Assembly: GCA_964034945.1 (NCBI GenBank)
Contig: OZ035960.1
Coordinates: forward strand, 75,304,585-75,368,584
Source of the DNA: Chrysopilus asiliformis
Taxonomy: Eukaryota > Arthropoda > Insecta > Diptera > Rhagionidae
Direction: 5' to 3'
Length of the DNA stretch: 64,000 bases
Notes under the pieces: generated by a model
What the model was told of the DNA's origin: nothing
The model's database searches: none
What the model saw: the letters and a program-made list of their open reading frames with translations, nothing else
Program-made: the position numbers and the translations under genes
Shown: one piece after another, positions 35,415-46,259 of the stretch
Numbering within the stretch: position 1 is the stretch's first letter
How the letters are laid out: every line of letters begins with the position of its first letter

Positions 35415-35935
35415 GTGGGGGGAGTAAGAGGAGGGGGTAAAGTCATCTCGAAACTTGGTTTTCCCTCTATGTTACTCTTTCGCGGGGAAACTACTGAACC
35501 GATTGGCCTGAAGTTTGGCATAGATGTTCGTCGGGGGTCCAGTCCCAACATAGACTCATTAAAAAGCAGCCAGAGAGGTGGGGGGAGTAAGAGGAGGGGG
35601 TAAACTGATCTCGAAACTTAGTTTTTACGCTATGTTACTCTTTTGGGGGAAAACTACTAAACAGCTTGGCCTGAAATTTGGCAGAGATGTTTGTCGGGAG
35701 TCCAGCACCAATATAGACACATTAAAAAGTAGCCCGAGAGGTGGGGGGAGTAAGGGGAGGGGGTAAAGGCATCTCGAAACTTAGTTTTCCCTCTATGTTA
35801 ATCTTTCGCGTGGAAACTACTGAACCGATTGGCCTGAAATTTGGCATAGATGTTCGTCGGGGGTCCAGCCCCAACATAGACCCATTAAAAAGTAACCCTA
35901 AAGGTTGGAGAGTTAGCGGAGGGGGGTAAAGTAAT
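35415..35935 (+). repeat. Tandem repeat, about 3.2 units of 163 bp
   Basis: Units begin with GGAGTAAGAGGAGGGGG at 35421, 35584 and 35747, and a fourth, partial one starts near 35905. Each contains GAACCGATTGGCCTGAA and TTTGGCATAGATGTTCGTCG. Such phrases recur in insect Helitron interiors, and a Helitron 3' end follows at 36098. Short open frames repeat with the unit and are not evidence of a gene. Confidence 0.88.
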
Positions 35936-36065
35936 ACCGAGTGCTGGAATTTTTTGTTAGTTTGTTAATCATTTTCCGAAGAGAAAAAACTAACGAACAG
36001 CATGCAGTCTGCCTAATTTTTAACCAACTGAATTTAGTTTTCCTAAGTTTTTTTTCTGTTCACGC

Positions 36066-36098
36066 TTTTAGCCGGGCGAAGCCGGGTTCAAATTCTAG
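36066..36098 (+). mobile_element. Helitron 3' terminus (plus strand)
   Basis: A hairpin-capable stretch, AGCCGGGCGAAGCCGGGTT, is followed seven bases later by CTAG at 36095-36098 and then T. This is the Helitron 3' signature. The 5' end was not identified with confidence; the 163-bp tandem repeat upstream probably belongs to the same element. Confidence 0.65.
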
Positions 36099-36109
36099 TT
36101 ATCTATAAA

Positions 36110-37670
36110 ATATAAATTAGTTGTATAAATACAAAAATTGTGCTCGTTGTATTTGAGCCGACTTTAATTAAGACACTGGACTGTCAGTTATCACCGAATT
36201 CCTTGTCATAACCAAGTTTCTATGTTATTACTATCATAGTTGATATCACCCCCCAGAAATCCATAGTTCCACAACAACCATGCTTAAACGATATACCCTA
36301 TATTCTTTATTTGAGCAACTACTTCACATTTCCTTTAGGTTATTTTGGTTCCACCCAAGCAAAATTATCGACCCAAGCCCAAGTGATACATCAGGAAGAT
36401 AGGACTTAACCATCTTATCCCATGCACCAAAATGACAAAGCACAGTGCTCTAATGTTACTGGCCTTGCTAGCAATGGTGTGGTGGCAATATCGTTGATGC
36501 CGTTGTGTAAGGCATATCCTTTTCATCGCATGGGGTTCAGCTTCACTCTGAAAACGAAGCACCAAAAAAAATCAACCTATGTAACAGGAATGAGAGAAAG
36601 GACAAAAAGACCTATATCTAATACCGCCACCCACTTTATGGCCAAACATATCCTGAGTTACCATCAACCCTCAAGAAAAAAAAAATTATACGGAATAAAA
36701 AGAACATTTTGAGATATATTTATCTACATCCCTTTATGGCTGTATACCGAAAACTGTTATGAAATCGCCTATACATACGTATGTAAGTATATAAATATCT
36801 GGAGTCAGAAAGGAGTTTGAGTTGTTATTTGTAACTTGCAATCCCAGATCTTAGGTCCGTATTCCAACCCAACACCCCCAGTAATGTTTTTGTGCCTGAG
36901 CCGCTCCCTATGATCCATTCGATCCAAAGCTTTGTTGGTTCTTTCACCCTATCACCCCATACCAAAAAACTTTTACGTTTTCTACATCTAGTCCGAAACT
37001 CCACTCAACTAAAGGGTCTCCAGTCGAGCCAAACCCCATTTTACCAAAGTAAGCGAACCCTATCTTGTATCATATCTCTCATTCCAATGAAAAACAGCGG
37101 GTGCACTAAAGGCTCCAAATTACATTGGGGGATGAGAAAGAAAACTAAGAATAAGCTCTGAAGACGAGAACTACAGAAAGAAAAAAAAATCCCAAGGAGA
37201 TAGATGGCTGGGTACAGAAAACCGTTCAATAAATGCGGAGAAAATGTTTGAACGTATGAAGAATGAGGACCAGCATTGTATAACTACATAGAAAATATAG
37301 ATTCACCATAAGGATCTGCTGCATATTTTTGGGTTAAAATTTTCATTTTCTTACTATCTTCTATCTCTGTTTATCAAAACCATTCTATTTTGAAATTTTC
37401 TAATAGTACATACAAAATGACAAGAAAACTTTAAGGACAGAACAAGTGATTCCAATTAATTTCGATATAGCCCTATTAATTACAAAAAAAAATATTTTTT
37501 GAAATCATATACTAAACCTCTTTCCTTTAAAAGTTTTTCTATACGAACAATTGTTTTCCATCAAAAGTACGAAAAAATATTTGATTTCTACCAAGCAAAA
37601 AGTAATAAACCAAAATTTGTACTTCGCCTTTTGTCGATTTATTGTCTTTCGTACCAGATTTCATAAGTTT
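36110..37670. other. Region with no recognised gene
   Basis: About 1.5 kb, slightly less AT-rich at 36350-37230. Frames of 60-96 codons occur on both strands (for example 36422-36712 plus and 36892-37161 plus), but they overlap one another, start nowhere special and match nothing I know. I do not call a gene. Confidence 0.5.
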
Positions 37671-37674
37671 TTTG

Positions 37675-38345
37675 TAAAGCCTTTATTTAACTTGCCTTGT
37701 TTGGCCCAATTTTGGCCCACTTTAACTCTTCCGATTGACTTGAAATTTTGCACACATATGTAAGTCCGATGACATTACAATATTTTCATCACATCGTCCT
37801 TGTTAGGATAAGGGAAGGTCCTGTAAGGATAGCGTGATTATTCTTTTCTTCAAAATTTCCTGGAAAAAAATCTAGTTTGGGGGTTTTTGGGGTCGCTGAA
37901 TCCGATTCTAACATTCAAAAATCCGTAAGAATAACGGAAGGTCCTGCAAAGATTACATGAATATCCTTTTCCTCAAACTTGCCGGAAAAAATCTCATCTG
38001 GGAGTTTTTCGGGTCGCTGATTCCGAGTCTGCAATTAAAAAGTCCTTAAGGATAAAGGAGTGTCCTGCAAGGATAACGTGATTATCCTTATCCTCAAATT
38101 TCTCGGGAAAAATCTCATTTTTTGAGGTTTTTGTGTCGCTGAATACTATTGTGACATTAGGAAATCTGTAATGATAACAGAAGGTCCTGAAAGGATAACG
38201 GGATTATCTTTTCCTCAAATTTTACGGAAAAACTCTCAGCTCGGAGTTTTTGAGGTCGCTGAATCCGATTCTGCAATTAATAAGCCAATAAGGATAACTG
38301 AAGGTCATGTTAGGATAATGTGATTATCCTTTTCATTTTGAATAA
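37675..38345 (+). repeat. Helitron-like repeat with diverged minisatellite, copy 1
   Basis: A leader (CTTGAAATTTTGCACAC, GTAAGTCCGATGACATTACA) is followed by about five diverged units built on GGAAGGTCCTGTAAGGATA and GTTTTTGGGGTCGCTGAATC. The same arrangement recurs at 39880-40460, and a larger array of the family is at 56674-58902. No protein is encoded. Confidence 0.75.
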
Positions 38346-38415
38346 AACAAAATAAAACAATTTTTTTAAAGCTTTTATTTAAAAAAAAATGCACTACAGA
38401 GAAAAAAAAATTTGT

Positions 38416-38512
38416 GGGCGCTATGAATCAGAAATAAAAGCGAGATAAAGCATAAAAAATAAAATAAAATAAATATTTATCTCACTTTTGTTTCTGATAC
38501 ATAGCGCCCAAA
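38416..38512. repeat. Hairpin-forming inverted repeat
   Basis: TGGGCGCTATGAATCAGAAA at the left is inverted at the right as TTTCTGATACATAGCGCCCA. Arms of about 35 bp surround an AT-rich loop of AAATAAAAT repeats. It may be a tiny MITE. Confidence 0.75.
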
Positions 38513-38644
38513 AAATGATTTTTTTTCCTTTTTGGGTTACTATTCGTTATTCTTTTGGTTACTACTATGCGTTATTTTTTTGAATATTTAGTTACTATTC
38601 GGCCTATTTTTACTATTCGGCCGAATAGCGAATAATTAACTATA

Positions 38645-38674
38645 ATATATATATATATATATATGTATATATAC
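38645..38674. repeat. AT dinucleotide microsatellite
   Basis: Alternating AT with one G interruption. Confidence 0.9.
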
Positions 38675-38768
38675 TCAGAAAAATAATTCGTAAAATCTAT
38701 GAAAAACTTAAAGCCTATGAAAATTTAGGCATGATTTGAAACCATTGAAGTGTGGTCTTAAGTAGGAA

Positions 38769-39254
38769 ATAAACGCTCACTCTTGCCCTACAACATGCTG
38801 TCACTCCTAAAGTTGGTTTTGCTACACACGTATCGATCATGTTGTCAGTCTTCATTCATTTCCAACTTTTCAAGGAGATAAGATCGTAATAGAGAATTTT
38901 GAATTTGCAAAATGAGGATGAAGCATTTCGAAAAATTCTTCCCAAAATGTTTTATCTTTCACACAAGCCATTTTTATTATTTTATTGCCCTTCTATTTGT
39001 TTTCCTGAATTCACTTTTTCACTTCCACAGATGTTACTCGTTCAAAAATTTCACAAGAATGAACGAATGTCCTACATCACAGCAATACACCTGCGATCAT
39101 GTTGGCCAACCTAAAGCCACGCCCACAAAATCAAAGATCGTTTGATATTTGGCGATCATGATCGCCAACACGAGTTTTTCTTGTCCGTCAGCACTACACA
39201 CGCTCAAATTGGCGTGACAACATGAAATGTTGTAGGGCATGCGTGAGCGTCTAT
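38769..39254. mobile_element. MITE-like TIR element, about 486 bp
   Basis: Left ATAAACGCTCACTCTTGCCC and right GGGCATGCGTGAGCGTCTAT are imperfect inverses, and both continue into CTACAACAT. Inside, GATCATG occurs three or more times, including the palindrome TTGGCGATCATGATCGCCAA. The layout resembles the Harbinger-type MITE at 45835, but no TAA/TTA duplication is clear. Confidence 0.6.
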
Positions 39255-39386
39255 TGCCTGCTTAAGAACGTATTACCAAAAAATCATTATTTTTATAGTG
39301 CTTATAGTGTCATAGTGTTTATGATGTTGTTCATATATATCATCAAGTTTTTAATGGGATTTATAATGTATTTTCACCAATTTTAT

Positions 39387-39613
39387 GACATAAACATAAC
39401 AAAAGCTATGATTGCCAATCTGGCAATTATTGAAAACCCGTATGGTGATTTAAGTGAACAGCGAACAGTTGTATAAAAATTCCACTTAGAAGTCAAATTT
39501 TCCAATACGAAATTTATTCCAATCGGATTTTGACGTATGGGAGTTTAATGTAGATTCATATCCTAAATAACTTTTGTTCTTGAACTTTTTTGAAAATATG
39601 CACCGTTTTTGAG
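39387..39613 (+). repeat. Dispersed repeat, copy 2 (first copy at 24123)
   Basis: Homologous to 24123-24352. The open start of the repeat would read KAMIANLAIIENPYGDLSEQ and then RTVV and a stop. Further sequence to about 39750 (CTAGCTCAATCCGTGCGCCC) is found inverted at 49860-50130. Confidence 0.65.
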
Positions 39614-39756
39614 ATATTTGCAAAAAACGTTTTTGTTCGTATGGGAATGGTCCATTTTTGTCCATGACCGAACTTAGCCTCGCATTTAACGAAAAACGGA
39701 TCTGCGCAAAATTTCAAGTCTCTAGCTCAATCCGTGCGCCCGCAATCCGCGCCACA

Positions 39757-39830
39757 GACGGACGGACGGACAGACGAACGGACGGACGGACGGACGGACG
39801 GACGGACGGACGGACGGGCGGACGGACATA
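39757..39830 (+). repeat. (GGAC)n microsatellite
   Basis: About eighteen GGAC units with a few interruptions (AGAC, GAAC, GGGC). It follows GCAATCCGCGCCACAGAC in a dispersed element. Confidence 0.95.
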
Positions 39831-39879
39831 CTAAATTTAACTTTTTTTATCATTCTAAACACACTGGTGTAATTAATTT

Positions 39880-40460
39880 TTAAAAGCTTTTATTTAGCTC
39901 GCTATCTTGTTTGTCTGTTTGTCTGTCGGGGTCAAATCTTGCAATCAAATTTTGACCCACTTCCACCCATCCGATTCACTTGAAATTTTGCACGCAGACG
40001 TAAGTGCGATGACAATACAATATTTTCACTACTTCGTCCTTGTAAGGATAACGGAAGGTCCTGTAAGGATAACGTGATTATCCTTTTCCTCAAATTTTCC
40101 GGAAAAAAATCTCACCTGGGGGTTTTTGGGATCGTTGAATCAGATTCTCGCCTTAAGAAGTCTGTCAATATAACGGAAGGTCCTGTAAGGATAACGTGAT
40201 TATCCTTTTCCTAATATTTCCCGGAAAAAGTCTCATTTATGGGTCTTTGGGATCGCTTAATCCGATTCTGACGTTAAAAAGTCTGTAAGGATAACGGAAG
40301 GTCCCGTAAGGATAACGTGATTATCATTTTCCTCAAATTTTCCGGAAAAAAATCTCACCTGGGGGTTTTTGGGATCGCTGAATCCCATTCTGATGTTAAC
40401 AAGTCTGTAAGGATAACGGAAAGTCCTGTAAGGATAACGTCATCCTTTTCCTCAAATCAT
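39880..40460 (+). repeat. Helitron-like repeat with diverged minisatellite, copy 2
   Basis: The same leader and minisatellite arrangement as 37675-38345. About four units carry GGAAGGTCCTGTAAGGATAA, CGTGATTATCCTTTTCCTCA and GGGTTTTTGGGATCGCTGAA. GTTTGTCTGTTTGTCTGTCG, a short GTCT-type microsatellite, lies in the leader near 39909. Confidence 0.75.
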
Positions 40461-40588
40461 AAAAATAAAATAAAACAAATATTTATCTCGTTTTTATTTG
40501 TGATTCTCTCTCTCTCTCTCTTTCGGCGCTACAACCGGTTTCCGGTCTTTGGTTTCACCATACGGGTATAAAAACTTTGAATGAAAAA

Positions 40589-40979
40589 AATCTTTTTTTT
40601 ATTATTTATATATAGTCATACAGAGTAATCTCATATACATTTATTCTAACAAATAATAAAATGAAAGGAAAGAAACAAAAAAAATCATGATAATAACAAT
40701 TGTTGTTTTATCACATCCGACGAGCGGTTAAAATCAATTAAGTAATAATATTTATTAAATGATGTACACATCAATAGTAGTGGTGAATTTCTTCCATAAG
40801 ATGTCTTCGAAAACTTGACATAAAAAAAATTAAAATTCCGCGTGTTCCTAGGCTTGGTGTTGACATCTAATGCCAACAGCAAGTTAGGGGCATCTATCTC
40901 ATTTTGTAATATTTTAAAAATAAACATACATTGAAGAATTTCGCGCCTTTTCGATAAAGTAGTTAAATTCAATTATAAT
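40589..40979 (-). pseudogene. Non-LTR retrotransposon ORF2 C-terminus
   Basis: The open part (40972-40685, minus, about 95 residues) matches the family pattern at the very C-terminus of Jockey/CR1-like LINE proteins: LTTLSKRREILQCMFIFKI, then ID.P.LL, a PRNTRN segment, SYGRNSPLLLM and a final FN. It ends at a stop, and a short A-rich stretch on the minus strand follows near 40589. The palm and finger domains are missing. The fragment abuts the TIR element at 40980. Confidence 0.7.
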
Positions 40980-41463
40980 GAGGGTATTCACAATCCTCTT
41001 CGGTATTCGGTATTTTCGGTAATATTAAAAGACTGAAAATATTCTGCTGTGAACATCCCACAGCACAGATTTGAGAACAGCGCTTTTATTTGATACGTGA
41101 CCAAATCATGAACTGCGAATTTGATTGTAAAATATATCACATACCTTTAAATCCATGTTTGATGTATTCCTTTGAATTTCTATTGTGGCAACGGCTATCA
41201 AAATTGAAAAAAATTGCAGTCCGATGAGATAACCAGCGAGAAATTTTGACAACTAAAAACATTACTAGCGCCACTCGCGGTTGATTCTTGATACCGAATA
41301 CCGAGGCTGAAAAACACGACTCGAGGCATGTATACAATTACCGAATCCGGTAATTCATTTTTCCATGAACCAAGTTACCGTCTCGGTAAAAATCTGTTAA
41401 ATTTGACTGAATTACCGAGCGGTAAATTTACCCGCATTTTAAAAGAGGACTATGAATTCCCTC
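40980..41463. mobile_element. TIR element with TACCG repeats, about 484 bp
   Basis: Ends GAGGGTATTCACAATCCTCT and the inverse of GAGGGAATTCATAGTCCTCT are similar but not identical. Flanking AAT on both sides may be the target duplication. TTACCG/CGGTAA motifs are repeated in both subterminal zones. No protein is recognisable. Confidence 0.55.
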
Positions 41464-41489
41464 AATATGTTTTTAATTACATTTCTTAA

Positions 41490-43049
41490 CCCTTTCGCGC
41501 GTGGTGTACATTATAATGTACATCAAACTGAAACGTTATTTTAACGCAAAATATGAGTGCTAGCAAGTTAGAATTTTTACAGTTTATTAAATCATGCTTT
41601 CTTTCTTTCATGCAAAGTGTATTTTGCAATTATGCATGATAAAAAGTTTTGTTTTGCTTGATTTTTGAAGAAGACAACTACGTGCGTGTGAAAATCATTG
41701 GTAAGTGATTTTTATTTGTCAATTATTTAGTTTATTTATGTACATTAGTGAATAAATTTTGATGTACTTATATAAAACACTAATGAAAAATCATGTTCTC
41801 GTATAATTTTTTGTGTAATAGTGGGTATTTTAGTCATAAATTCAACTAAAAGTTGGTGTACATTAAAATGTACAACACGTTTCAAGTCTAATGTACATTA
41901 TAATGTATTGTACATTTAAATGGACATGCTGCTTCAAAATAGCAAATATTTTCAACATTTACAGGAATTTGAAAATGAAGGGCCTCACCGATAAAGAGTT
42001 ATTTGACCTGGTAATGGAATCGGATATCGACTACAGCAGCGAGGACGAAGAAAACGAAAACATAGGAATTCGTAATGTTGAAAAAAAATTGGAAGATATT
42101 GTTACCCACACCACAACAAAACTAAACAAAAATGATGATGACTTGGAGGATGAAAATGATTCCGAGGGACCACATGTAGTGATTGCAATGGCTAATGAAG
42201 ACGCTTCTGTTGTGATTGATGAAGAAATTATTGTAGAATTTTTTGACCAAACTGCTATTCTCAATAATCCTATACCGTATACAAATAAGGCATAGAGTTA
42301 TGGGGAATACAGAAAAAATGCAGAAGATCAAGGGTTTGTGAAAAAGGACATTCTGGGTCTTATGCATTTCAGATTAGAAGTGGCAAATGCTCTATTGTAT
42401 GCCGGTCAAAAGCAAAACACTTCCAAACGAGGACGACCATCAAATGCTCAAGATTTCTCTCCGTCGACAACACCGACATCGTCTAAAAGAAGTATGGAAA
42501 TTCGGCCAGGGATGGATATTAGATTCGATGGAATAGACCATATTCCTAACCACGATGGAAAAAAGGAGGCTTTCCGCTGTAAGATGAACTGCAAAACTAC
42601 GCAGGGAACCGCCGGTAGAACTCATTTTATGTGCAGTAAATGCAATATTCATTTATGCATCACCAAATAGAGGAATTGTTTCCAAGAATTCCATTCAAAA
42701 TAAGAGGCGTAAAAGATTATATTATAAGAACTTCATTCCTATATTCATTTTATATTTTGAAATTTGAGTTTCTGTTTATTTATTTTTTTCAAGAAATTGA
42801 TTTTATATTTGTTTCATGATTATTATTTACTGAATTGAAGAGTCTAAATAAATGTTACAACTTCATTTAAAATCGAAGTTTGTTTTACATTTGAACCGAA
42901 TTGTACATTAAAATGTACATTTTCCCACCCACCCCCCCAGACCCTTTCACACAAAAACCAAAATCCAATATGTTTTATTGATCGTATTTATACAAAATCC
43001 GAAAAAAAAATTTTTTCCGATTGCCCAAATTAATTCCCGTGCGAAAGGG
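41490..43049 (+). mobile_element. piggyBac element, internally deleted
   Basis: TTAA flanks both ends (41486-41489 and 43050-43053). The ends are CCCTTTCGCGCG on the left and the inverse of CCCTTTCGCACG on the right. The TTAA target and CCCTTT ends define piggyBac. Palindromic motifs of the form TGTACATTAWAATGTACA occur near both ends (about 41508, 41853, 41885 and 42898). The coding frame keeps only the N- and C-terminal parts of the transposase. Confidence 0.92.
41975..42707 (+). pseudogene. piggyBac transposase remnant, catalytic core deleted
   Basis: One reading frame runs from ATG 41975 with an early stop at 42293 (TAG) and another TAG at 42668. The first part is an acidic N-terminus (MKGLTDKELFDLVMESDIDY, then a DDE-rich stretch), typical of piggyBac proteins. 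After the first stop the same frame gives FRLEVANALLYAGQ, RGRP, DGIDHIPNHDGKK and a cysteine cluster, RCKMNCK...CSKCNIHLC, the C-terminal zinc-binding domain. Beyond the second stop, RNCFQEFH completes the usual family ending. The DDD catalytic domain in between is missing. This copy cannot transpose by itself but keeps both ends. Confidence 0.88.
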
Positions 43050-43089
43050 TTAATCTTTTGCCTTTTTCTTCAAATTTTCACTTTCATCA

Positions 43090-43431
43090 TATAGAACATT
43101 GGCAGGACTTTCGAACCGCTGATCAAAAACTCTATCGACGTCGCTGTCAGAAAGGTTATATTTGACGCTCGTGGACATTTATTATTTTTATTAATTTTTC
43201 TGGAGCATATCGGTATTTCCTTTCAAGGAGCACAATCCACCATAGGTATTTTAAAACTCCAATTGCTCGTTCCACGCAGTTCCTTGAGTGAATACTAAAA
43301 ATGTTGTGCTTGTGAAATATTGTAATAACGGAAACCTCTCGTACTTTTACTTTTATGGTCCATTTGATTATGGCGCGCTTACCATGTAACTCGACAAGCA
43401 GCCGTTTTGTAGATTTCATCTTGATTTCCAC
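43090..43431 (-). pseudogene. PIF/Harbinger transposase C-terminal fragment
   Basis: The minus-strand frame contains RNCVERAIGVLK, which holds the third catalytic residue (Glu) of Harbinger DDE transposases. It is followed by RYAPEKLIKIINV, the conserved helix near the C-terminus. The first part of the frame does not align. It is collinear with the N-terminal fragment at 44022-44480 on the same strand. Confidence 0.78.
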
Positions 43432-44021
43432 GATTTTTGATTACAAAATTTTAATTTCATTATTGAAAATGGCAATAAAACAAATATTTGCGACAAAAGC
43501 CCTACGAAAAGTGTTTAGTTTCCGCCAACGAAACTTAGCAACTTAAACCCAACTTAAATTATTTGAGAATAGTTGGCGCCAACGGGCCTAAGATATGAAC
43601 ATAAATGTCGAATTACGCAAAGAAAAATCTAACTAGAATGAGATTCATGTCGATTAGACCGCCTAATGCTTCAACCACAGTGAAGGCGGCAAGCGGCAGC
43701 GGCGGGCGGCATTTTTTTTGCACTAACGTAGCGCAACGAGAGCTGCTATAATACATCGGCAACGGCAGCGCACTTTTTCCGTCGCCGCCGAGTTTGAAAC
43801 AAAGTCAAACTTGCCGCCGCCGCCAAAATGTTTTATGAAAACCTCCACATTCGGCGCCACATTCTATGACGATTTTTCTATGCAGATGTTTTGACGTTTT
43901 CGGCAGACATATTCCATACGAAGGAGTCATGCTCAACTCCACCCAACAAGGCATTGATTGCACTTATATTTCAATTTCGATCGCAAATCTATAAAAAAGC
44001 AACATATAGATCTTTTTTTAA
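43432..44021. other. Interruption between the Harbinger fragments, with a GGC-rich island
   Basis: About 590 bp where the middle of the transposase, including the second catalytic Asp, should be. 43683-43712 (GGCGGCAAGCGGCAGCGGCG) and 43800-43826 (CTTGCCGCCGCCGCC) are roughly inverse, so a small GC-rich MITE may sit here. Confidence 0.45.
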
Positions 44022-44480
44022 CTATCTGTTAATGTTATGGAAGGCTTTCCTATTGTAAAACGTATGTTCATTGCTGGAAGGCTTCAATAACCCAATGTGT
44101 GTGCTATCAATGCACCCAATAACGGCGGGAAACTTATATTTTAAAAAGAAAAATTTCTTAGTTGCACTAAAGTTTTCGTCATGTAATTTTATCCAAGATT
44201 TACACAAAGCCTCCAGCATATCATCAAAAACGACAGACACTGTATTGTGCGCCAATGCCAACGTAAAATCGTCACCGAGAGATGATTGGTAGCTGCCACT
44301 GGTCAATATCTTTAAAGTCGTTGCTAACTTTATTGTCGTTAGTACACTGGTATTTCTACTAGTTATTGGTGTCTCAATCACGTCTAAGATGTACCTAAAA
44401 ATGTGCTTGGAAACCCTAAACCTCATTTTAAAGCTGAAACATTTCAAAGAATCACAATTCATACCTAAACAAATATTCAT
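44022..44480 (-). pseudogene. PIF/Harbinger transposase N-terminal half
   Basis: About 150 open codons on the minus strand. Family landmarks are in order: FRVSKHIFRYIL near residue 21, then LATTLKILTSGSYQSSLGDD, the segment FPAVIGCIDSTHI with the first catalytic Asp, and YNRKAFHNIN at the end. A stop follows directly. The second Asp and the final Glu are not in this frame; the Glu region lies at 43156-43300. The fragments are probably one inactivated element of the HARBI1 type. Several MITEs in the window with TTA or TAA duplications could have used such a transposase, but the ends have not been matched. Confidence 0.82.
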
Positions 44481-44520
44481 ATTTCACATAATCATACGCT
44501 GTTTCTGCCAATGAAAAATG

Positions 44521-45834
44521 GTTACTAATATCCCGAAGACGTCTTCTCTCAGTCATTAAGTCCTCTGCATTACAACTCTCACTGTCTTCTTCTTTTTAAA
44601 TCTTCTTCGTGACCACAATATAGAAGATTTTAAAACCTTTCGCGTGACTCATGGATTTTGACAATTTAAATCGTCTAATTAATCGGATTCTAGTATATGC
44701 GACAATAGGCAATACCTAATTCGTGGACGGAGGAATTACAAGAACCCAATATGATTTTTTTTTCGACTACAAATATCGTTCGTCTGGTCGAAGAAATTTT
44801 ACATAAAGCCACCCCAGATTTTTCACCAATCTAATAAAAATGTACGCTCCGTGTGTGTACGTGTCTGTCTGTATGGAGAATCTACTGCCTTCTGGTTTCC
44901 CTATTTTGTTTTTACACAGCATGTCATTGCAGGCAAGCTATTTCTTTTAAGCGCTTCTGATGCCCTCGAATTGTAGTAGTCGGGAGCTGATGGAGCGTTT
45001 TTGGTACTCTGGCTCATTGGAAATATTCAACTTCTCACCTGGGTCGGACAGAGATGGTATCTGGAGCTCAAATCTTAAGTATGTGCCCGTCCCGCCGCAG
45101 AGGAAAAGTTTTCAACACATATGTTCTTAGCATACTAATAATGCATACTCCTGTTCTTAGCATACCCCTAAGCCCGAAACAAACATGAACCTTCACGGTG
45201 ATAACACAGTGCCACAGTTGCACTGGACCTGATTCAGGTTTAACAGAAAAAACTTTCACGACTGATAAAGGCAAAGCTAAAACAAAACAAATGTTCATAC
45301 TAATAATTATTACATATAATAATAAGTAAGTAAAATATACAAGTTTATGATTATAAATGAGAAAAAAACATGAAGAAATAAAAATAAAGTAATAAATAAA
45401 ATACATATGTGGTATGACAGTGGAATAGGACCTTTAGAATCAAGCTGGATTGGCCTTTGGTTAAGCTTTGTTCGCAAGTGCTTTGTTTCAGAGGACCGAT
45501 TGATTCAATTTTTGACCTTCGATTCGATTCCGTTGGTTGAAATTGAAATAAGTGTGCTTCGAAGTCGAACCGCTCACTTTGTTGTAGCTGCTGGAAGCGT
45601 CAGGATTTTCGTCGGCGGAAAGTTTCCCCGTCCGTTTTTTTCCACTCGGTGGATTAATTTTCTTAAAAAAAGTAAGAGTTTTCTTGCGCGGGAGGTTAAA
45701 GTTATTTTACTTCGTACCGGCTAAAATTTTAGGTGAGTGTTGAATAGTAGAAATATTCTTAGGGTAGTGAATTAATTCCACGTGTGGTGTAGTTTTGTTC
45801 AAGTGCCGGAAGAAATATGTGAGAGTGTAGCTAA
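44521..45834. other. Region with no recognised gene
   Basis: A 105-codon plus frame (45407-45724) has ordinary composition but no known motif, and a 112-codon minus frame (45068-45406) is AT-rich and hydrophobic. Neither is supported further. A short GTGTGTACGTGTCTGTCTG stretch lies near 44853. Confidence 0.5.
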
Positions 45835-46245
45835 AGTAGGGCACACATCTATCAGTTTTCCATCAGTCGCAACTGTTACAGTACTCGTCAGTTTTCCATC
45901 TAGTTAAGCGTTCACATCTATCAGTAGCGACTGACAGTTTTGTGTGAAAAGTTTTTTAAAAAAATTTTAAAAAAATCGGGTGGATAATCGAGACAGAGCG
46001 TGTTTTGCATTATTATTGCATTAAGTTAAAAAAATAAAATTCGGTTGTGTTCTGATTCGATACGACTGACGCGACTGACGCGAACGTTCACATCAATCAG
46101 TTGGCCATCAGTTTGTTAGAAAAACTGATCTCCCCACGAATTTTTTTGTGGTTGCCCATCAGTCGTCTGATTTTACGTTCAAACCAATCAGTTTCCCATC
46201 AGTTTCCCAAAAACTGATGGAAAACTGATAGATGTGTGCCCTACT
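45835..46245. mobile_element. Harbinger-type MITE, 411 bp, TAA target duplication
   Basis: Ends are AGTAGGGCACACATCTATCA and its exact inverse. The perfect inverted region is at least 33 bp and includes GTTTTCCATCAGT. TAA flanks both ends (45832-45834 and 46246-46248). The motif CATCAGT or its inverse occurs about a dozen times, mainly in the outer thirds. It carries no gene. Confidence 0.88.
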
Positions 46246-46259
46246 TAAGCCGTGAAAAC

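Noticed and set aside
36422..37161. Host gene exons
   Set aside because: Frames of 89-96 codons overlap antisense frames, lack splice-supported context and have no recognised motif.
42031..42652. Minus-strand frames across the piggyBac coding region
   Set aside because: They mirror the acidic and zinc-domain coding sequence on the plus strand and show serine-rich or random composition.
44430..44470. A 31-nt intron with GTATGA...TTTCAG at the start of the Harbinger frame
   Set aside because: It is shorter than typical insect introns, and the frame is readable without it.
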